This document shows positions 10,659 to 22,440 of a stretch of 64,000 nt of DNA, piece by piece. How positions within the stretch are numbered: position 1 is the first letter of the stretch; every line of letters begins with the position of its first letter. This DNA is from Adiantum capillus-veneris (Eukaryota > Streptophyta > Polypodiopsida > Polypodiales > Pteridaceae), in assembly GCA_014529385.2 (NCBI GenBank), contig CM043950.1, forward strand, positions 155,775,545 to 155,839,544, given 5' to 3'. Under the pieces are notes generated by a model. It worked only from the letters and a program-made list of their open reading frames with translations. It ran no database searches and was not told the origin of the DNA. Position numbers and translations under genes: made by a program.

Positions 10659-11837
10659 TTGGCTCATCAATCGGAGCTACGGACAAGAAGTTCTGGCAGT
10701 TTTAAGTTGAGTCAGTAGCAGATCCATACCGGATTGAGCACCTGCTGATAAAAGGTCAAAGATGAAAGGAATGCACGGGTCCAAAGTGCTCACTTCTAGG
10801 AGCATGTCAATCTTTCCAATTCGTCAATTGGGGTTTCGATTGGCAAGATATGGTCAGTTTAAGTATCGCCGGGGGCCGGTTTCGAACCGCCCTGGTTGCC
10901 GTTATCAGTCAAACTCATCCAGCTTAATGCAGTGTGGTGCCCGATATGTATGCCAAATGTGGGCCGATGCGAAAGAATGTTTTACGGACATACTTGCATC
11001 TTGGAAGCTATGGTGCCATGCAACACACTAGAGTGGGCAGTAGAATTCACGATGATATTGCTAATCAGTGGATGTGGGAATAGATATCATGGAGGCAATG
11101 CCTTAGCCGATATGTATGCCAAAAGTGGTGCTCGTACGAAAGCACATGATGTTTTTTATGAACTTTCATTTAAAAATGTTTTTTTTGAAGAGCATTGGTT
11201 TCGATATATGCCCAAAATGGCCACGGCAACGAGGCTCTGGCTTATTTTCACCGGGTGCGAAGGGAAGGCCTTTCTCCTAATGCATTCACCCATGCTTGCC
11301 AAAATGATAGGAGGAAGATCGCCCAAGGACCCAAGGGATGGCCGCCCAAGCAACGAAATAAGGGTTTTAATGAGTGTGGACAAGGAAGATGAAAAGAGAA
11401 AAATAAGGCCATGGCGTGAAGGCAGGCAGCGAGTAGTGCCGCATGGGAGGAAAACTGCTCATAGCGAGCTCGGAGCGTATCGTACGAGCATGCACATGAG
11501 AAAAAAAGGCATCAGCAGCCCAGGGCGAACAGATTTGGCGTTGTCTCCGCCGCAAATGGCGCTAGTCAAAACCCCACCTGCCACATCATCGGGTGGCTAC
11601 CCATTAGCGACATTGCTAATGGGTTGGCCAAATTTAGAAAGAGGGCATGCAACCTATATAAAAAGGAAAGACGGCTCTTTTAATCCTCTCTTCTTTTCAT
11701 TGAACTCCCTCTCTTTTCATGAGAAGATTGATTGCTTTGTTGCTTGCTCTGCTGATTACTCCCTTTCCACTCCTCCTTGCTTGCTGCAATTGGAACAATG
11801 TGTTGTCCGCCTTTAGGTGATAGCTTGTGCTGATTTG
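10659..11837 (+). repeat. Family C LTR, copy R2, second segment
   Basis: Resumes the LTR broken at 2211. It matches copy R1 from about 580 to 1690, including the PPR fragment and the TATA-like box (TATATAAAA at 11656). From about 11720 it differs from R1 (a different CT-rich tail), and it is cut at 11837 by the copia element, with the remainder at 15633-15665. Confidence 0.7.
10915..11395 (+). pseudogene. Decayed PLS-type PPR protein fragment (copy 2)
   Basis: Sister of the copy at 844-1310. Frame 3 has LADMYAKSGARTKAHDVF, and frame 2 from about 11195 has VSIYAQNGHGNEALAYF followed by RVRREGLSPNAFTHACQ. This copy keeps the more usual YAQNGHG wording. The same frameshift separates the two motifs in both copies, so the damage predates their duplication. 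No start, targeting peptide or C-terminal editing domain is present. Confidence 0.72.
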
Positions 11838-12029
11838 TGTTGGGGTATAAAGCCCAATGTGGTCGCCCAGGTAAGTGGGCGGGCTGCCAGGTATGTACAC
11901 ATATTCTTTTGTAAAAACCTAATAAGAACTCACTATGCTCTACACATTACAATAGAGCGAGTTCACCATATCGTCGTGCTCTTCTTCTCGCACTCTCTCT
12001 CACGTCGCAATTCCGCTCGTACTCCTTCA
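11838..12029 (+). repeat. 5' LTR of the copia element
   Basis: Begins TGTTGGGGTATAAAGCCC and ends TCCTTCA, with very few differences from 15441-15632. The similarity suggests a fairly recent insertion compared with the gypsy element. Confidence 0.95.
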
Positions 12030-12597
12030 ACTGGTATCAGAGCTCAGATCGAGGCTCGGGGCAGCACTGCGGAGGCTAGAGTCACCAGCTCAGATTGGAG
12101 TGAAATTCGACAGGCAAAGACACGGCCCCAAATCCTGTGGGTAGCCCCGAAGAGCTCGGTGTTCTCAGAATTTCATTCTGAGGTCATCTCGGTCACCGTT
12201 CGGCTTCGACAAAGGTCTGCGCATGCCATTTTCGACTACGTGGTCTCGGCGGGTGCAGATCCGACTCTACAAATTTGGGGTTTTCGGCCAACGACTGCAG
12301 GTGCTCAGGATATCGACACTCCCAGAGTGTTGATTTGTGGCTATCTACACATCGGAGGACGGCTCGCAGTTCTTGGAGGCGTGTCACATACGACATGGGC
12401 GCATCTACACACAGATTGTAGGCGACATCCACTAGTTCATCAGGTAGCTTGTGTTTGCTGCTTGATATTTCAGATTTCATCCTGACATTGCAGGTACTTC
12501 CACATGGGATGTATTGTCAGAGATGATGTATGTTTGTTGAGGGTTTGCTGGTTGTGAGTCACGCAGCAAAAAACCGCCGCAGCGGTTACAGCATATA
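12030..12597 (+). other. Primer-binding site and leader of the copia element
   Basis: TGGTATCAGAGC starts at 12032 and would pair with initiator methionine tRNA. The following about 550 bp show no Gag motif. One open stretch runs through it but has no recognisable domain. The deletion of gag and protease must end near 12590, where the pre-integrase reading begins. Confidence 0.75.
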
Positions 12598-15351
12598 GTG
12601 GGAAATTTGTGGATGTATGAATTTGTGGGAAGTCTATGTACTTTCAGATTTACTGCAGTCTCTAAAAATTTAATCAATGTAACCGAGCAGCCGAACGTTT
12701 CTTTGTGGCATAGCCGGTTAGGACATATGTCCAAGAAGGGAATGGAAATCTTGTCTCGTTCTGGTTATTTGCCTGGCTTTTCATTTAATGATTTTGAATT
12801 CTGTGAACGTTGTCTGTATGGTAAGCAAACACAGCAGCCACATAAGCATAGAAGCAGTAGAAGAGATACACAGGTTGCACTTGTTCATAGTGATTTGTGT
12901 GGACCTATGCCTAACCTATCTCTAGGGGGAGCTTCTTACTTTATGACATTTATAGATGATTACTCGAGGAAAGTATGGGTTTACTTTCTCAAGCACAAGG
13001 ATGAAGCGTTTAGTGTTTTCAAAATGTTTGTGACACTTCTGGAGAATCAGAGTGGCAAGAAGCTTAAATGCTTACGCACTGACAATGGTGGAGAGTATGT
13101 TTCAAAGGCCTTTCACGACTTTTGTGAGTCAAAAGGTATAAAACGTGAACTTACTGCTCCTTACAATCCTCCTCAAAATGGTGTTGCTGAGAGGATGAAT
13201 AGGACCATACAAGAGAAGGTCAGAAGTATGTTTTCTAATGCATAGCTGCCAAATGGGTTTTGGGCTGAAGCTGTATCAACAGCTGTTCATCTTGTAAATA
13301 GATCTCCTAGCAAGGTTTTGCAGAAGGATTCAGTGCCAGAGATGGTATGGTCAGGCAAGGTGCCCTCATACAAGCATCTCAGAGTCTTTGGCTGTGAGGC
13401 ATATACTCATGTTGCAAAGGAATTTAGGAACAAACTTGAGCCAAAGAGTAGAAAGTGCATCTTTCTAGGCTATGGTAATTCTGGTGAGATGGGGTACAGA
13501 CTTTGGGATCCCGAATCCAGAAAGGTTATCCGCAGCAATGATGTTCACTTTAATGAAGACAAATATCATTCTAAACCAGAGAGGGTTGAGGAGATTAGAA
13601 GAGTTGTCTTCCAAGAAGATGGACCTGCACGTGCAAGACAAAATGTCAGGGCTCAAGAGGAGCAAGGACAGGATAGATTGGAACCACAGGTTGTGGCTGA
13701 GCTTGAGCCACCTATTGTGCGTAGATCTGGACGTGTCACGCGACCTCCTGATAGGTTTGTTCCATCTATGAACTATGTCATGTTGACTGATTGCAATGAG
13801 CCTTCATGTTACAAGGAAGCAGTGCAAATGAAGGACTCCGGGAATTGGCAATTGGCCATGCAGTCAGAGATCACAGCTCTGCATAAAAACTAGACATGGA
13901 AGCTAGTTAAATTACCACGGGGAAAAAAGGCTCTACCCTGTAAATGGGTTTACAGGTATAAGATCACTGCTCATGATAGTCAGCCAAAGTACAAAGCAAG
14001 GCTTGTTGCCAAGGGCTTTAAGCAAGAACAAGGCATTGACTTTGATGAAGTCTTCTCTCCGGTGGTCAAAATGACTACATTGAGATGCTTTCTTGCATTG
14101 GTTGCCATATTAGATTTGGTGTTGCACCAAATGGATTTCAAGACAGTGTTCTTGCATGGTGATTTAGATGTGGAAATTTACATGCAGCAGCCAGAAGGTT
14201 TTGTTGAGAAAGGCAAGGAAGATTGGGTATGCCAGTTGTTAAAGAGTCTTTATGGCTTAAAACAATCACCGAGGGCATGGTACCATAAATTCCACAAGTT
14301 TATGCTTTCTCAAGGCTACAAACGTAGTGAGTTCGATCATTGTCTATATACAAAGAAGGCTAAGGATGGTAGTTGGTTGATCCTTATTTTGTATGTGGAT
14401 GACATGTTGATTGCTGGCAAGCACTTGGAAGAAATTTCAGCTTTGAAGTCAAAGATGGCAAAATCGTTTGACATGAAAGACATGGGTGAGGCAAGTCATA
14501 TACTTGGTATGCGCATTGAGAGAGACAGATCAAAGAAGTTGATTTGGTTATCTCAAACAAAGTATATTGACAAGGTTTTGCAACGTTTCAATATGGAGAA
14601 GGGAAAGGCATTGAGTGTTCCATTGCCACCATATGTGAAACTTAGCAAACAAGATTGTCCTGTGTCTGAGGAAGAACACGCTGAAATGGATAAGATTCCA
14701 TATGCATCTGCAGTGGGTAGTTTGATGTATGCAATGATTGCTACTCGCCCAGACATTGCATTTGCAGTGGGAGTAGTAAGTCGATACATGTCAAACCCAG
14801 GCAAGAAACATTGGGAGGCAATGAAAGGAATATTGAGATACCTGAAAGCTACAAAGAGTATGCGTATATGCTATGGGAGTCAGGAGCTAAGTGTAAAGGT
14901 TTTTACAGACTCAGATTTTGCAGGTGACTTAGACAACCGAAGGTCTACGTCAGGGTATGTCTTTACATTGGCTGGTGGAGCAGTATCATGGCGTTCTAGA
15001 TTACAAGATTGTGTTACTCAGTCTACTACAAAGGCTGAATATGTTGCAGCATCAGAGGCATGCAAAGAATCAATTTGGCTTAATCGACTAGTAACAGATT
15101 TGGGAATCAAAGAAGAGATGCCTGTGTTATATTGTGATAGTCAAAGTGCTATACAATTGGCTCGCAATCCAGTTTATCACTCAAAGACAAAGCATGTGGA
15201 TGTGAAGTATCATTTCATCAGGGAAATGCTTGAGGATAAGCAACTTCAGCTTGTCAAAGTTCACACCACAGAAAATCATGTTGATCTACTTACAAAAGGA
15301 CTTCCCTTAGAGAGCTTTGCGCATTTTCGCAAGCAGTTAGGTGTAGGGTAG
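12598..15351 (+). pseudogene. Copia pol: integrase, reverse transcriptase, RNase H
   Basis: A single 918-codon frame. The GAG-pre-integrase zinc region has LWHSRLGHMSKKGMEIL and CERCLYGKQ. Integrase catalytic residues are D (12892, HSDLCGPM), D (13081, TDNGGEY) and E (13189, NGVAERMNR). RT follows with FLHGDLDVEIYM, LYGLKQSPRAWY and the catalytic YVDD at 14392-14403. RNase H has TDSDFAGD (14908), TTKAEYVA, CDSQSA and HVDVKYHFIRE. The stretch is broken only by TAG at 13243-13245 and TAG at 13891-13893, with no frameshift, so the inactivation is slight. There is no upstream ATG: the open stretch starts at the deletion border. The intact protein would copy the RNA and insert the cDNA. Confidence 0.95.
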
Positions 15352-15440
15352 TACATCACTTCTCTACATCTCTTGTATATTAGCTTGTATAGTAGCTTCT
15401 CTCACACTTAAAGTACCACATTGGACTTTAAGTGGGAGGT

Positions 15441-15632
15441 TGTTGGGGTATAAAGCCCAATGTGGTTGCCCAGGTAAGTGGGCGGGCCGCCAAGTATGTA
15501 CACATATTCTTTTGTAAAAACCTAATAAGAACTCACTATGCTCTACACATTACAGTAGAGCGAGTTCACCATATCGTCGTGCTCTTCTTCTCGCACTCTC
15601 TCTCGCGTCGCACTTCCGCTCGTACTCCTTCA
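15441..15632 (+). repeat. 3' LTR of the copia element
   Basis: Preceded by the polypurine-like AAGTGGGAGGT (15430-15440) and followed by the ATTTG duplication. It pairs with 11838-12029. Confidence 0.95.
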
Positions 15633-15665
15633 ATTTGTGTCCCAATTTGGTACTACCTTGTACAT

Positions 15666-16331
15666 TGTCGGGGGATATGTGTTCGCTAGGTGAGCCGGAC
15701 AGGCGTCGGGCCTCTGGCTATGGGAGGTGCGAAAGAGAGAGAACAAAGGACACTGACAACTCTGGCAATCAACGCAATCATCAATTAATTGAATATTACT
15801 TTGAGTACAACTTAGTCCTTAGCCAAGGCAGGCTGTTAACAGCACCCTCACTTGGATCATCTGCTAACTAGGAGTTTAAGCTCCCGTTTACAGGATTAAC
15901 CGGGCCGTTAACGACACCGGACTTAGAAAAACGCTTATTCAATCTCTAATGGATGACAGTGATGAAAATTTTCCTTTGTTGCCTTATCTGCTTCAAATAC
16001 CTCACGGATTCTGCAAGCTTCAATTCAGTTCACTGCCTCGATCATCAATGCTTTGGACCGGCTTGAATGCCATTCTCTAGTTGTAACTTCCTCTTGCTTC
16101 TTACCTTGCTTTGTTTAACGTGCATGCCTTCTCCTACTTTCTTCTCTTGCTTTCGTTCAAGACCAAGCTCTCATGTGAATCTCCTTCGTCCCCTTTTCCA
16201 AGCTTGCCCTCTTTGTTATATCCCTCCTCGTTATCTTTTCCTCTTCTCCCTTCCTTTGCTTGATTTTCTATTGCAAGTTTCCCGCCTTAGTTGCTTGTTT
16301 ATGCCCTCTCAAGCTTCACAAGAGCCGAGAA

Positions 16332-16374
<43 letters not shown>

Positions 16375-16570
16375 CTTTGCCTTCTCCAAGCTTGCTTCGA
16401 GGATGAGAGCGAGAGAGAGGGAGCACTTCTTGCTTGCCTCGAGGATGAGAGCAAGAGAGAGGGAGCTCTTCCCTCGTTGCCCTTCGACTCCTTGCTCCTC
16501 CTTATGCCTTGCCCTTCGACTCCCTCTGCCTTCTTCCACGGAGAGCAAGCGATGAATGAAAAGAGGGTGT
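15666..16570 (-). repeat. Family C LTR fragment, inverted
   Basis: Starts TGTCGGGGGATATGTG and matches 48362-48562 followed by 57338 onward (for example GGTGAGCCGGACAGGCGTCGG and CTAACTAGGAGTTTAAGCTC). It therefore shows the uninterrupted form of the LTR that is split at 48562/57338. The part around 16.39-16.56 kb is the reverse complement of 1690-1830. A 36-bp GA run lies at 16337-16372. It is truncated at its right end, and no internal region is attached. Confidence 0.75.
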
Positions 16571-16802
16571 TGTCATTTAACGAGCGAGCAATGAGCAGCT
16601 AAAATCGAGCAATGGTAATAAGTCAAAGTAAAATCTTAAGTTCCTATAGTGATATCAATATTGGATGGTTGAAATAATTCCAAATGAGCCATATTTTTGG
16701 AGACATAGCTAACCTTATAATTGGAATGTAAAGCGAGCCAAGTATAATGAATCATTAATGGAAATATATTGGAAACTTTATATAGTTTTATATTACCTAT
16801 AA
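16571..16802. other. AT-rich spacer, nothing recognised
   Basis: Short AT-rich interval between the LTR fragment and Helitron-like element A. The first bases (TGTTGTCATTTAACGAGC) are related to the reverse complement of about 35180-35212. No coding or structural signal is seen. Confidence 0.5.
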
Positions 16803-17165
16803 CTAGTATGTGACCCACGCGTTGCTCCGGTCATAAAATATTAAAAGAAGAGTCGCAAAACCGTGACTTCTATAAGGGCTTTGTGGTTCTAAAAGCAAAG
16901 GCAAGGCCCCATGGCCTAGGTGTCCCTAACATCGTGGATTAGCAAAACAGCTATAGAAAGTCGACTTTAGGACGTGTCACACGAGGCTCATTTATAAGTA
17001 AGTTGGGCGGATACCTGAGACTCTTGTGTGAAGCAACTCAGTTCTACTATGCCAAGGCTCTTATAAGTATACCAAAATTGGCATGGTTGCAAAGGCCCAT
17101 CGCTTGTACCTTTTTTTTGTTGCTTTTTTTAAGCTTGCACATGTTGACGACGTTGTCTGCACCTC

Positions 17166-17743
<578 letters not shown>

Positions 17744-17746
<3 letters not shown>

Positions 17747-17989
17747 TAGCAAATAACAGATTATAAGAGTTTAAATCTCTATGAGAGAAAGAATAGCAAA
17801 TATAACAGATTATAAGAGTTTAAATCTCTATGAGAGAAAGAATAGCAAATAACAGATTATAAGAGTTTAAATCTCTATGAGAGAAAGAATAGCAAATAAC
17901 AAATTATGAACATTAGTTTAAATCTCTTTTGATAGAGAGAATAACAAATTATGAGCATTAGTTTAAATTTCTTTGAGAGAGAGAATAAC

Positions 17990-17993
<4 letters not shown>
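17744..17993. repeat. 47-49-bp tandem repeat, about five copies
   Basis: GAATAGCAAATAACAGATTA recurs at 17744, 17791, 17840 and 17887, with a more diverged last unit near 17938. Each unit ends in a short GAGAGA patch. The array lies between two dinucleotide runs and may have grown from them. Confidence 0.85.

Positions 17994-17994
<1 letters not shown>

Positions 17995-18055
<61 letters not shown>
17995..18055. repeat. CT/CA compound microsatellite, left half
   Basis: CT run followed by CA run, cut by the small copia element. The CA run resumes at 20090-20145. Confidence 0.9.
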
Positions 18056-18058
<3 letters not shown>

Positions 18059-18357
18059 TGGAATTAGGGTTGCAGAGAAACACACACAGCTTGGAAAAGA
18101 CGAAGGAAGCTCAAGGCACACAATAGAGAGTGTGTTACTTAGTGTTCAATGGAAAGATAGATAGCCCTAGAGTGATGGGCGTATATACAATGCACGGGGG
18201 AAAAAACCTCCGAAAGAGGGAAAAAATGCCTCCGTAGTCCTAGTGTGTTCACACACATCACTACCACATGTATATGGTAACAAATCCCCCCTGGAGTGAT
18301 GCGGTGAACGAGAGCTGGCACATGAGTAACGGGAAGTGCCATGCCCTGAGGACAGGA

Positions 18358-18645
18358 TCAGTCCACAAAGGGGAGTAAGCCCAAAGCTTTGCGGAAAGCT
18401 TCAAGCTTCTCACGAGTCAATGCTTCAAGCTTCTCACGAGTCAAAGCTTCAAGCTTCTCACGAGTCAATGCCTTTGTGAAAAGATCTGCAAGGTTGTCAT
18501 GTGTTGGCACATAAGCCAAGCTGATCTCTCCTGCTGAGAGCCTCTCCCTGACATAGTGGTAATGCACCTCAATGTGCTTTGTGCGAGCATGAAAAACTGG
18601 GTTCCTCGCAACTGCCAATGCGCTCTGTCTGTCAGTGTAGACAGT
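18358..18645 (-). pseudogene. RNase H C-terminal remnant of element E
   Basis: The minus-strand frame reads VARNPVFHARTKHIEVHYHY, then VPTHDNLADLFTKALTREK, the end of the copia RNase H. LTREKLEA occurs three times in tandem, from an exact-sized 24-bp repeat at 18398-18469, where the sister copy near 60900 has the unit once. The upstream catalytic residues are lost to the deletion. Confidence 0.85.
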
Positions 18646-19510
18646 GTTGGTAGTATCTTCTTTTTGCCCTTATCACCAGAATTCCCAGACGAAGTACTGC
18701 CAGCAGAAGCATTAGGAACAGAATTTCTGCCACTCGAAGCAAAACCATAAGAAGTGGCTGCATTACTGTTACCACCCTTTCTTTGAGAAGCAATAAAAGC
18801 CTGTTCAACTGCACGTTGCCTAGTCCTCTTTTTTCTAGAAAGTGACTCTTGCAACAGCAATGTGCATAATGCATCAAACTTGACAACTTTAGGATTTCCT
18901 TGGGTCATCAGTCTCCAAGTACTAGCAAAAGTCTGGTAGGAATCTGGTAGGAATCTGGTAAGGCATCAAGAACAATCTGCACAAGGGAACTGTCTGAAAT
19001 GACTTCACCTGCAGAAATTAGTTGCTCATTGATATCCTTGACACTAGCAAGGAAAGTGTCCATATCATCTTCCTCATGCATAATCTTCGACTACAGCTCT
19101 TTACGCAGCAAAGCAATTTTAGCCTCATTGCGGCTTGCATAAAGACGTGCTAAAATAACCCAAGCCTGTTTTGCAGATTTTGCTGAACGGATGTGAGGAA
19201 CAATGGTGCGCTTCACAGACAACGCAATCAATGCATGAGCCTGCGCATCTTTAACATCCCAACGAGCTTGTTCTGCCGTAGGCAAAACAACTCTAACAGC
19301 AGCAATCCTTGCAGCAAGACCTGCAACATCCTCAACATCGCCTACATCCTCAGAACCAGGACGTACATCAATGCCCTACACAATGTTTCAGACACCCTTT
19401 GACACAAGAACATGTTGCATCATATAAGCCCACATAGGGTAGTTGTCCCCATCCAACCTGTCCTCAACAGCAAACATCTTGAACACATCTGTGTTGTTGT
19501 TGTCAACCAT
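18646..19510 (-). pseudogene. Gag remnant of element E
   Basis: A minus-strand ATG at 19510 starts MVDNNNTDVFKMFAVEDRLD, then GDNYPMWAYMMQHVL, the N-terminal wording of copia Gag proteins. ARWDVKDAQAHALIALSVKR and AWVILARLYASRNEAKIALL continue the UBN2-like core. In-frame stops occur after VLVSKGV, after NIV and after LLRKEL. The zinc knuckle present in the sister copy (35.85 kb) is missing because the deletion starts just before it. Confidence 0.82.
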
Positions 19511-19872
19511 GGTAAATGTTGCACCTGATGTGAAAACTGCCAAAACATAGGAGAAACGGAGCGGGAACAACTTGTGCTATATAGCACCAACCGTAGAAGA
19601 CTATAAGGCACCTGTTATGCAGAAAACGGCACTGACAGAAATTTTGCACAAAATGACGAAATAGCCTGTGCAGTACTGCCTGTAGTGGAAACGGAGGTCG
19701 AAATGAGCCCAAATCAAAATTCTGAGCAGACCAAGCTCTTTGAGTTCTCCCAAAATATTTTTTGACCTGCGAACGCTAGCCAAAGCTCACTGAAATCGGA
19801 GAAAGTGAGCAAGCGTGTGCTGGAGCAGCTGGCGACTAAGCCCGGGAGGACGTGACCTGCTCTGATACCAAT

Positions 19873-20088
19873 TGTTGGAATTAGGGTTGCAGAGAAACAC
19901 ACACATCTTGGGGAAGTTCAAGGCACACAATAGAGAGTGTGTTACTTAGTGTGCAATGGAAAGATAGATAGCCCTAGAGTGATGGGCGTATATACAATGC
20001 ACGGGGGGAAAAAACTCCTAAAGAGGGAAAAAATGCCCCGACGGTCCTAGTGTGTTCACACACATCACTACCATATGTATATGGTAAC

Positions 20089-20089
<1 letters not shown>
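19873..20089 (-). repeat. 5' LTR of copia element E
   Basis: Pairs with 18056-18282 and is slightly shorter. It is followed on the minus strand by ATTGGTATCAGAGC, the primer-binding site. Confidence 0.92.

Positions 20090-20145
<56 letters not shown>
20090..20145. repeat. CA microsatellite, right half
   Basis: Continuation of the CA run at 18026-18055 that was split by element E. Confidence 0.92.
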
Positions 20146-20147
<2 letters not shown>

Positions 20148-21748
20148 CAAAAGTCTTGCAGTGATTGCTTCAATGTGAGCACCTTGCTTGGCATGGGCGG
20201 TCACCACATTTGTGATAAAAGGGCCATGTTTTGGTATCCAAGTAAGCTTTTGATGGTGTGTATCATGTCAATGCCAAGGGGCTAATGCATGCCATTTCCC
20301 TACGCTCTCACTTTACACCATTGAAATAACTTTTCGATGCAATGGGTAATTCCAAAAAAGAAAAACATGTCTCCTCATTTTTATAGGAACCACTATGAAA
20401 CTTGTCAACTATGTTGTTTAATAGTAAAGAAAGAAGATGTGCAAGAGAAAAGGGTACTTTTAGAGGGTTTCTTGCTCTTAGTATATTCTCAATATCTATG
20501 AATAGCATATTGTTTTGTATGATTCATATCTCAATGGTAGAATTTAGCGTTTTACTCTTTTTAGGCATGCAATAAGTCACAACCTATGATCCTTCGTGAA
20601 AAACATCGAGATCCGAGATTTCCACCTGCTTATATGATTCACGCATGTTATTATTGCAATGCCAAGAATATTCTAAACCTTCATCACACTATGTACATCT
20701 TGATCTCAATATAGTAGTTTTGATAAGCAACAAACACAAATTTTATCAGCTTTCCACCATTCTCCTTTGTGAATTTGTCTTTGCCACCATCCATTTGATG
20801 GATTGTACTCAATCTTGATGGCTATATGGACATGCATATCCGTGCTTTGCTACAATTTAGTCCATTTTGATTATAAATTAAACTACTGCAAACCTACTTT
20901 GCCGTATGTTTTCTTTCCTACGCTTGCATCAAAATAAATTGGCCTCACTATTGGCTTGAATATGTCACCATGCCTCACATGGAACGCCTTACATATTGTC
21001 ATAACTGATAGCGACATCCTTCTTACTATTTCACATATTGACATAGTCCCATATGACGTATCTATTTGGTTAGCTCCCTACCTTACCTATCCCCAATCCC
21101 TTTTACTTGGTTCCCTTCTATACATACATGAACTTACTATTTTCTTTGAGTTATTCTCCCTTTTCTTGAGATAGTACCTGCTTGTAGGCACCAAACTTGG
21201 TGTTTCACTTAAATATTGAGCTCATAGTCCTTAGTTTGTAAACAATTCCAAATTCTTCAAAAGACACCTCATATCCCAACAGAGTCTAAACTCGCTCTTC
21301 ATTACATGACTTTTTTCTTTTAGAGGTTTCTATTCCAACAGAGCCTGATCTTTCTATTGTGGTAACACATAGACACTTGTCTATCTTGCTTCGACTTCTG
21401 AGCAGGTGTCTATTTTCATGGAAAGGTAACATAACTGGTTTCATTTTTCCTTTCGAACTAAGTAGTCCCCACAACATCTCTACATTTCAACACCTTGAAT
21501 TTACGCATTCTAATTGAAGATATGTTGTGAGTGTGTAGGAAGGACCTCCTCCACTAACGTCCATCACGTAGCTGAGTAAGGTGCAAGAAGAGAAACCACC
21601 GATGACACCACTTGTGTGGCAGGGATCTCCGAATTAAAAGGCCAAAAATCATAGTTGCAAGGCCAATCTTGGCCCATGCAGAGGAGAAGCGTTGAGGGAA
21701 CTAACACAACTACCATGGGGCTAGACATGAGTACTCTCTCTCTCCAAG

Positions 21749-21826
<78 letters not shown>

Positions 21827-22045
21827 TCACTCACACACACACGTGAGATATGTAACCACCGAGTTGGGACCAGGAGCCCTAGACTTGTGGAGCCATATTA
21901 GTTCTAACTTCTCTTGTAAGCCAGATTGCCAACCTCATGCTCCCTGACCAGTAGTGGCATGGAAATAGCGGAGACATCCATCTCGATTGTTGATGCCTAT
22001 GAGGTTCTACATTCTTGAAAAAATTGGTGCTTCACCCACCCCGCG

Positions 22046-22088
<43 letters not shown>

Positions 22089-22156
22089 ACTTTTTGATGC
22101 GTGGAAGGATTGAGTGCTTGAGGATTTCTCAAGCTCAATAAAGAAGGATTATAGAT
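20146..22156. other. Helitron A interior, no gene recognised
   Basis: Moderately AT-rich sequence shared with 30.65-32.3 kb. Short open stretches (for example 20956-21174) recur there unchanged, but they have no recognisable domain, and conservation extends equally through non-coding flanks, so I do not call them genes. Microsatellites: CT then CA at 21755-21840 and GA at 22049-22087. Confidence 0.6.
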
Positions 22157-22251
22157 ATCAAAGTATTATATTTGAGGGCTAGAGTTTTTTTATGGCCTTC
22201 AAAAGGAAAAGTAGAGTAACCCTTTAAGTGACATATGGATGCCTCTAGGAC

Positions 22252-22303
<52 letters not shown>

Positions 22304-22392
22304 GTATTATCTTTGAGGGCTAGAGTTTCTTTATGGCCTTCAAAAGGAAAAGTAGAGTAACCCTTTAAGTGACACATGGATGCCTCTAGGAC

Positions 22393-22438
<46 letters not shown>

Positions 22439-22440
22439 AA
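22157..22440. repeat. Tandem duplication of a 140-bp block ending in a CT run
   Basis: AAAGTATTAT, TTGAGGGCTAGAGTTT and GGATGCCTCTAGGACTCATC followed by a CT run occur at 22157-22298 and again at 22301-22436. Element B has one related copy near 32335-32430, there ending in GT instead of CT. Confidence 0.85.

Larger units (their letters stand above)
11838..15632 (+). mobile_element. Ty1/copia LTR retrotransposon lacking gag and protease
   Basis: Identically sized 192-bp LTRs (11838-12029 and 15441-15632) are flanked by a perfect 5-bp duplication, ATTTG, at 11833-11837 and 15633-15637. The primer site TGGTATCAGAGC (initiator tRNA-Met type) follows the left LTR. A purine-rich AAGTGGGAGGT precedes the right LTR. 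Inside are integrase, RT and RNase H in the copia order in a single frame with two TAG stops. No Gag, zinc knuckle or protease is seen in 12045-12597, so the element is internally deleted. Confidence 0.96.
18056..20089 (-). mobile_element. Small copia element E, internally deleted, inside a CA repeat
   Basis: LTRs at 18056-18282 and 19873-20089 (TGTTACC start, CCAACA end on the minus strand) are flanked by ACACA on both sides (18051-18055 and 20090-20094). The primer site TGGTATCAGAGC lies on the minus strand at 19859-19870, and a purine run abuts the 3' LTR at 18283-18292. The body keeps Gag and the very end of RNase H only: protease, integrase and RT are missing, and Gag runs directly into RNase H near 18650. 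It belongs to the same family as the copia pieces at 35.2-37.3 kb and 60.1-61.3 kb. Confidence 0.93.

Noticed and set aside
12032-12043. tRNA gene at the TGGTATCAGAGC site (also on the minus strand at 19859-19870)
   Set aside because: Only the 12-base complement of the tRNA 3' end is present, which is the retrotransposon primer-binding site.
20956-21174. Conserved 72-codon open frame, repeated unchanged at 31141-31359
   Set aside because: Identity extends through the flanking non-coding DNA of the two Helitron-like sisters, so it reflects recent duplication, not protein conservation.
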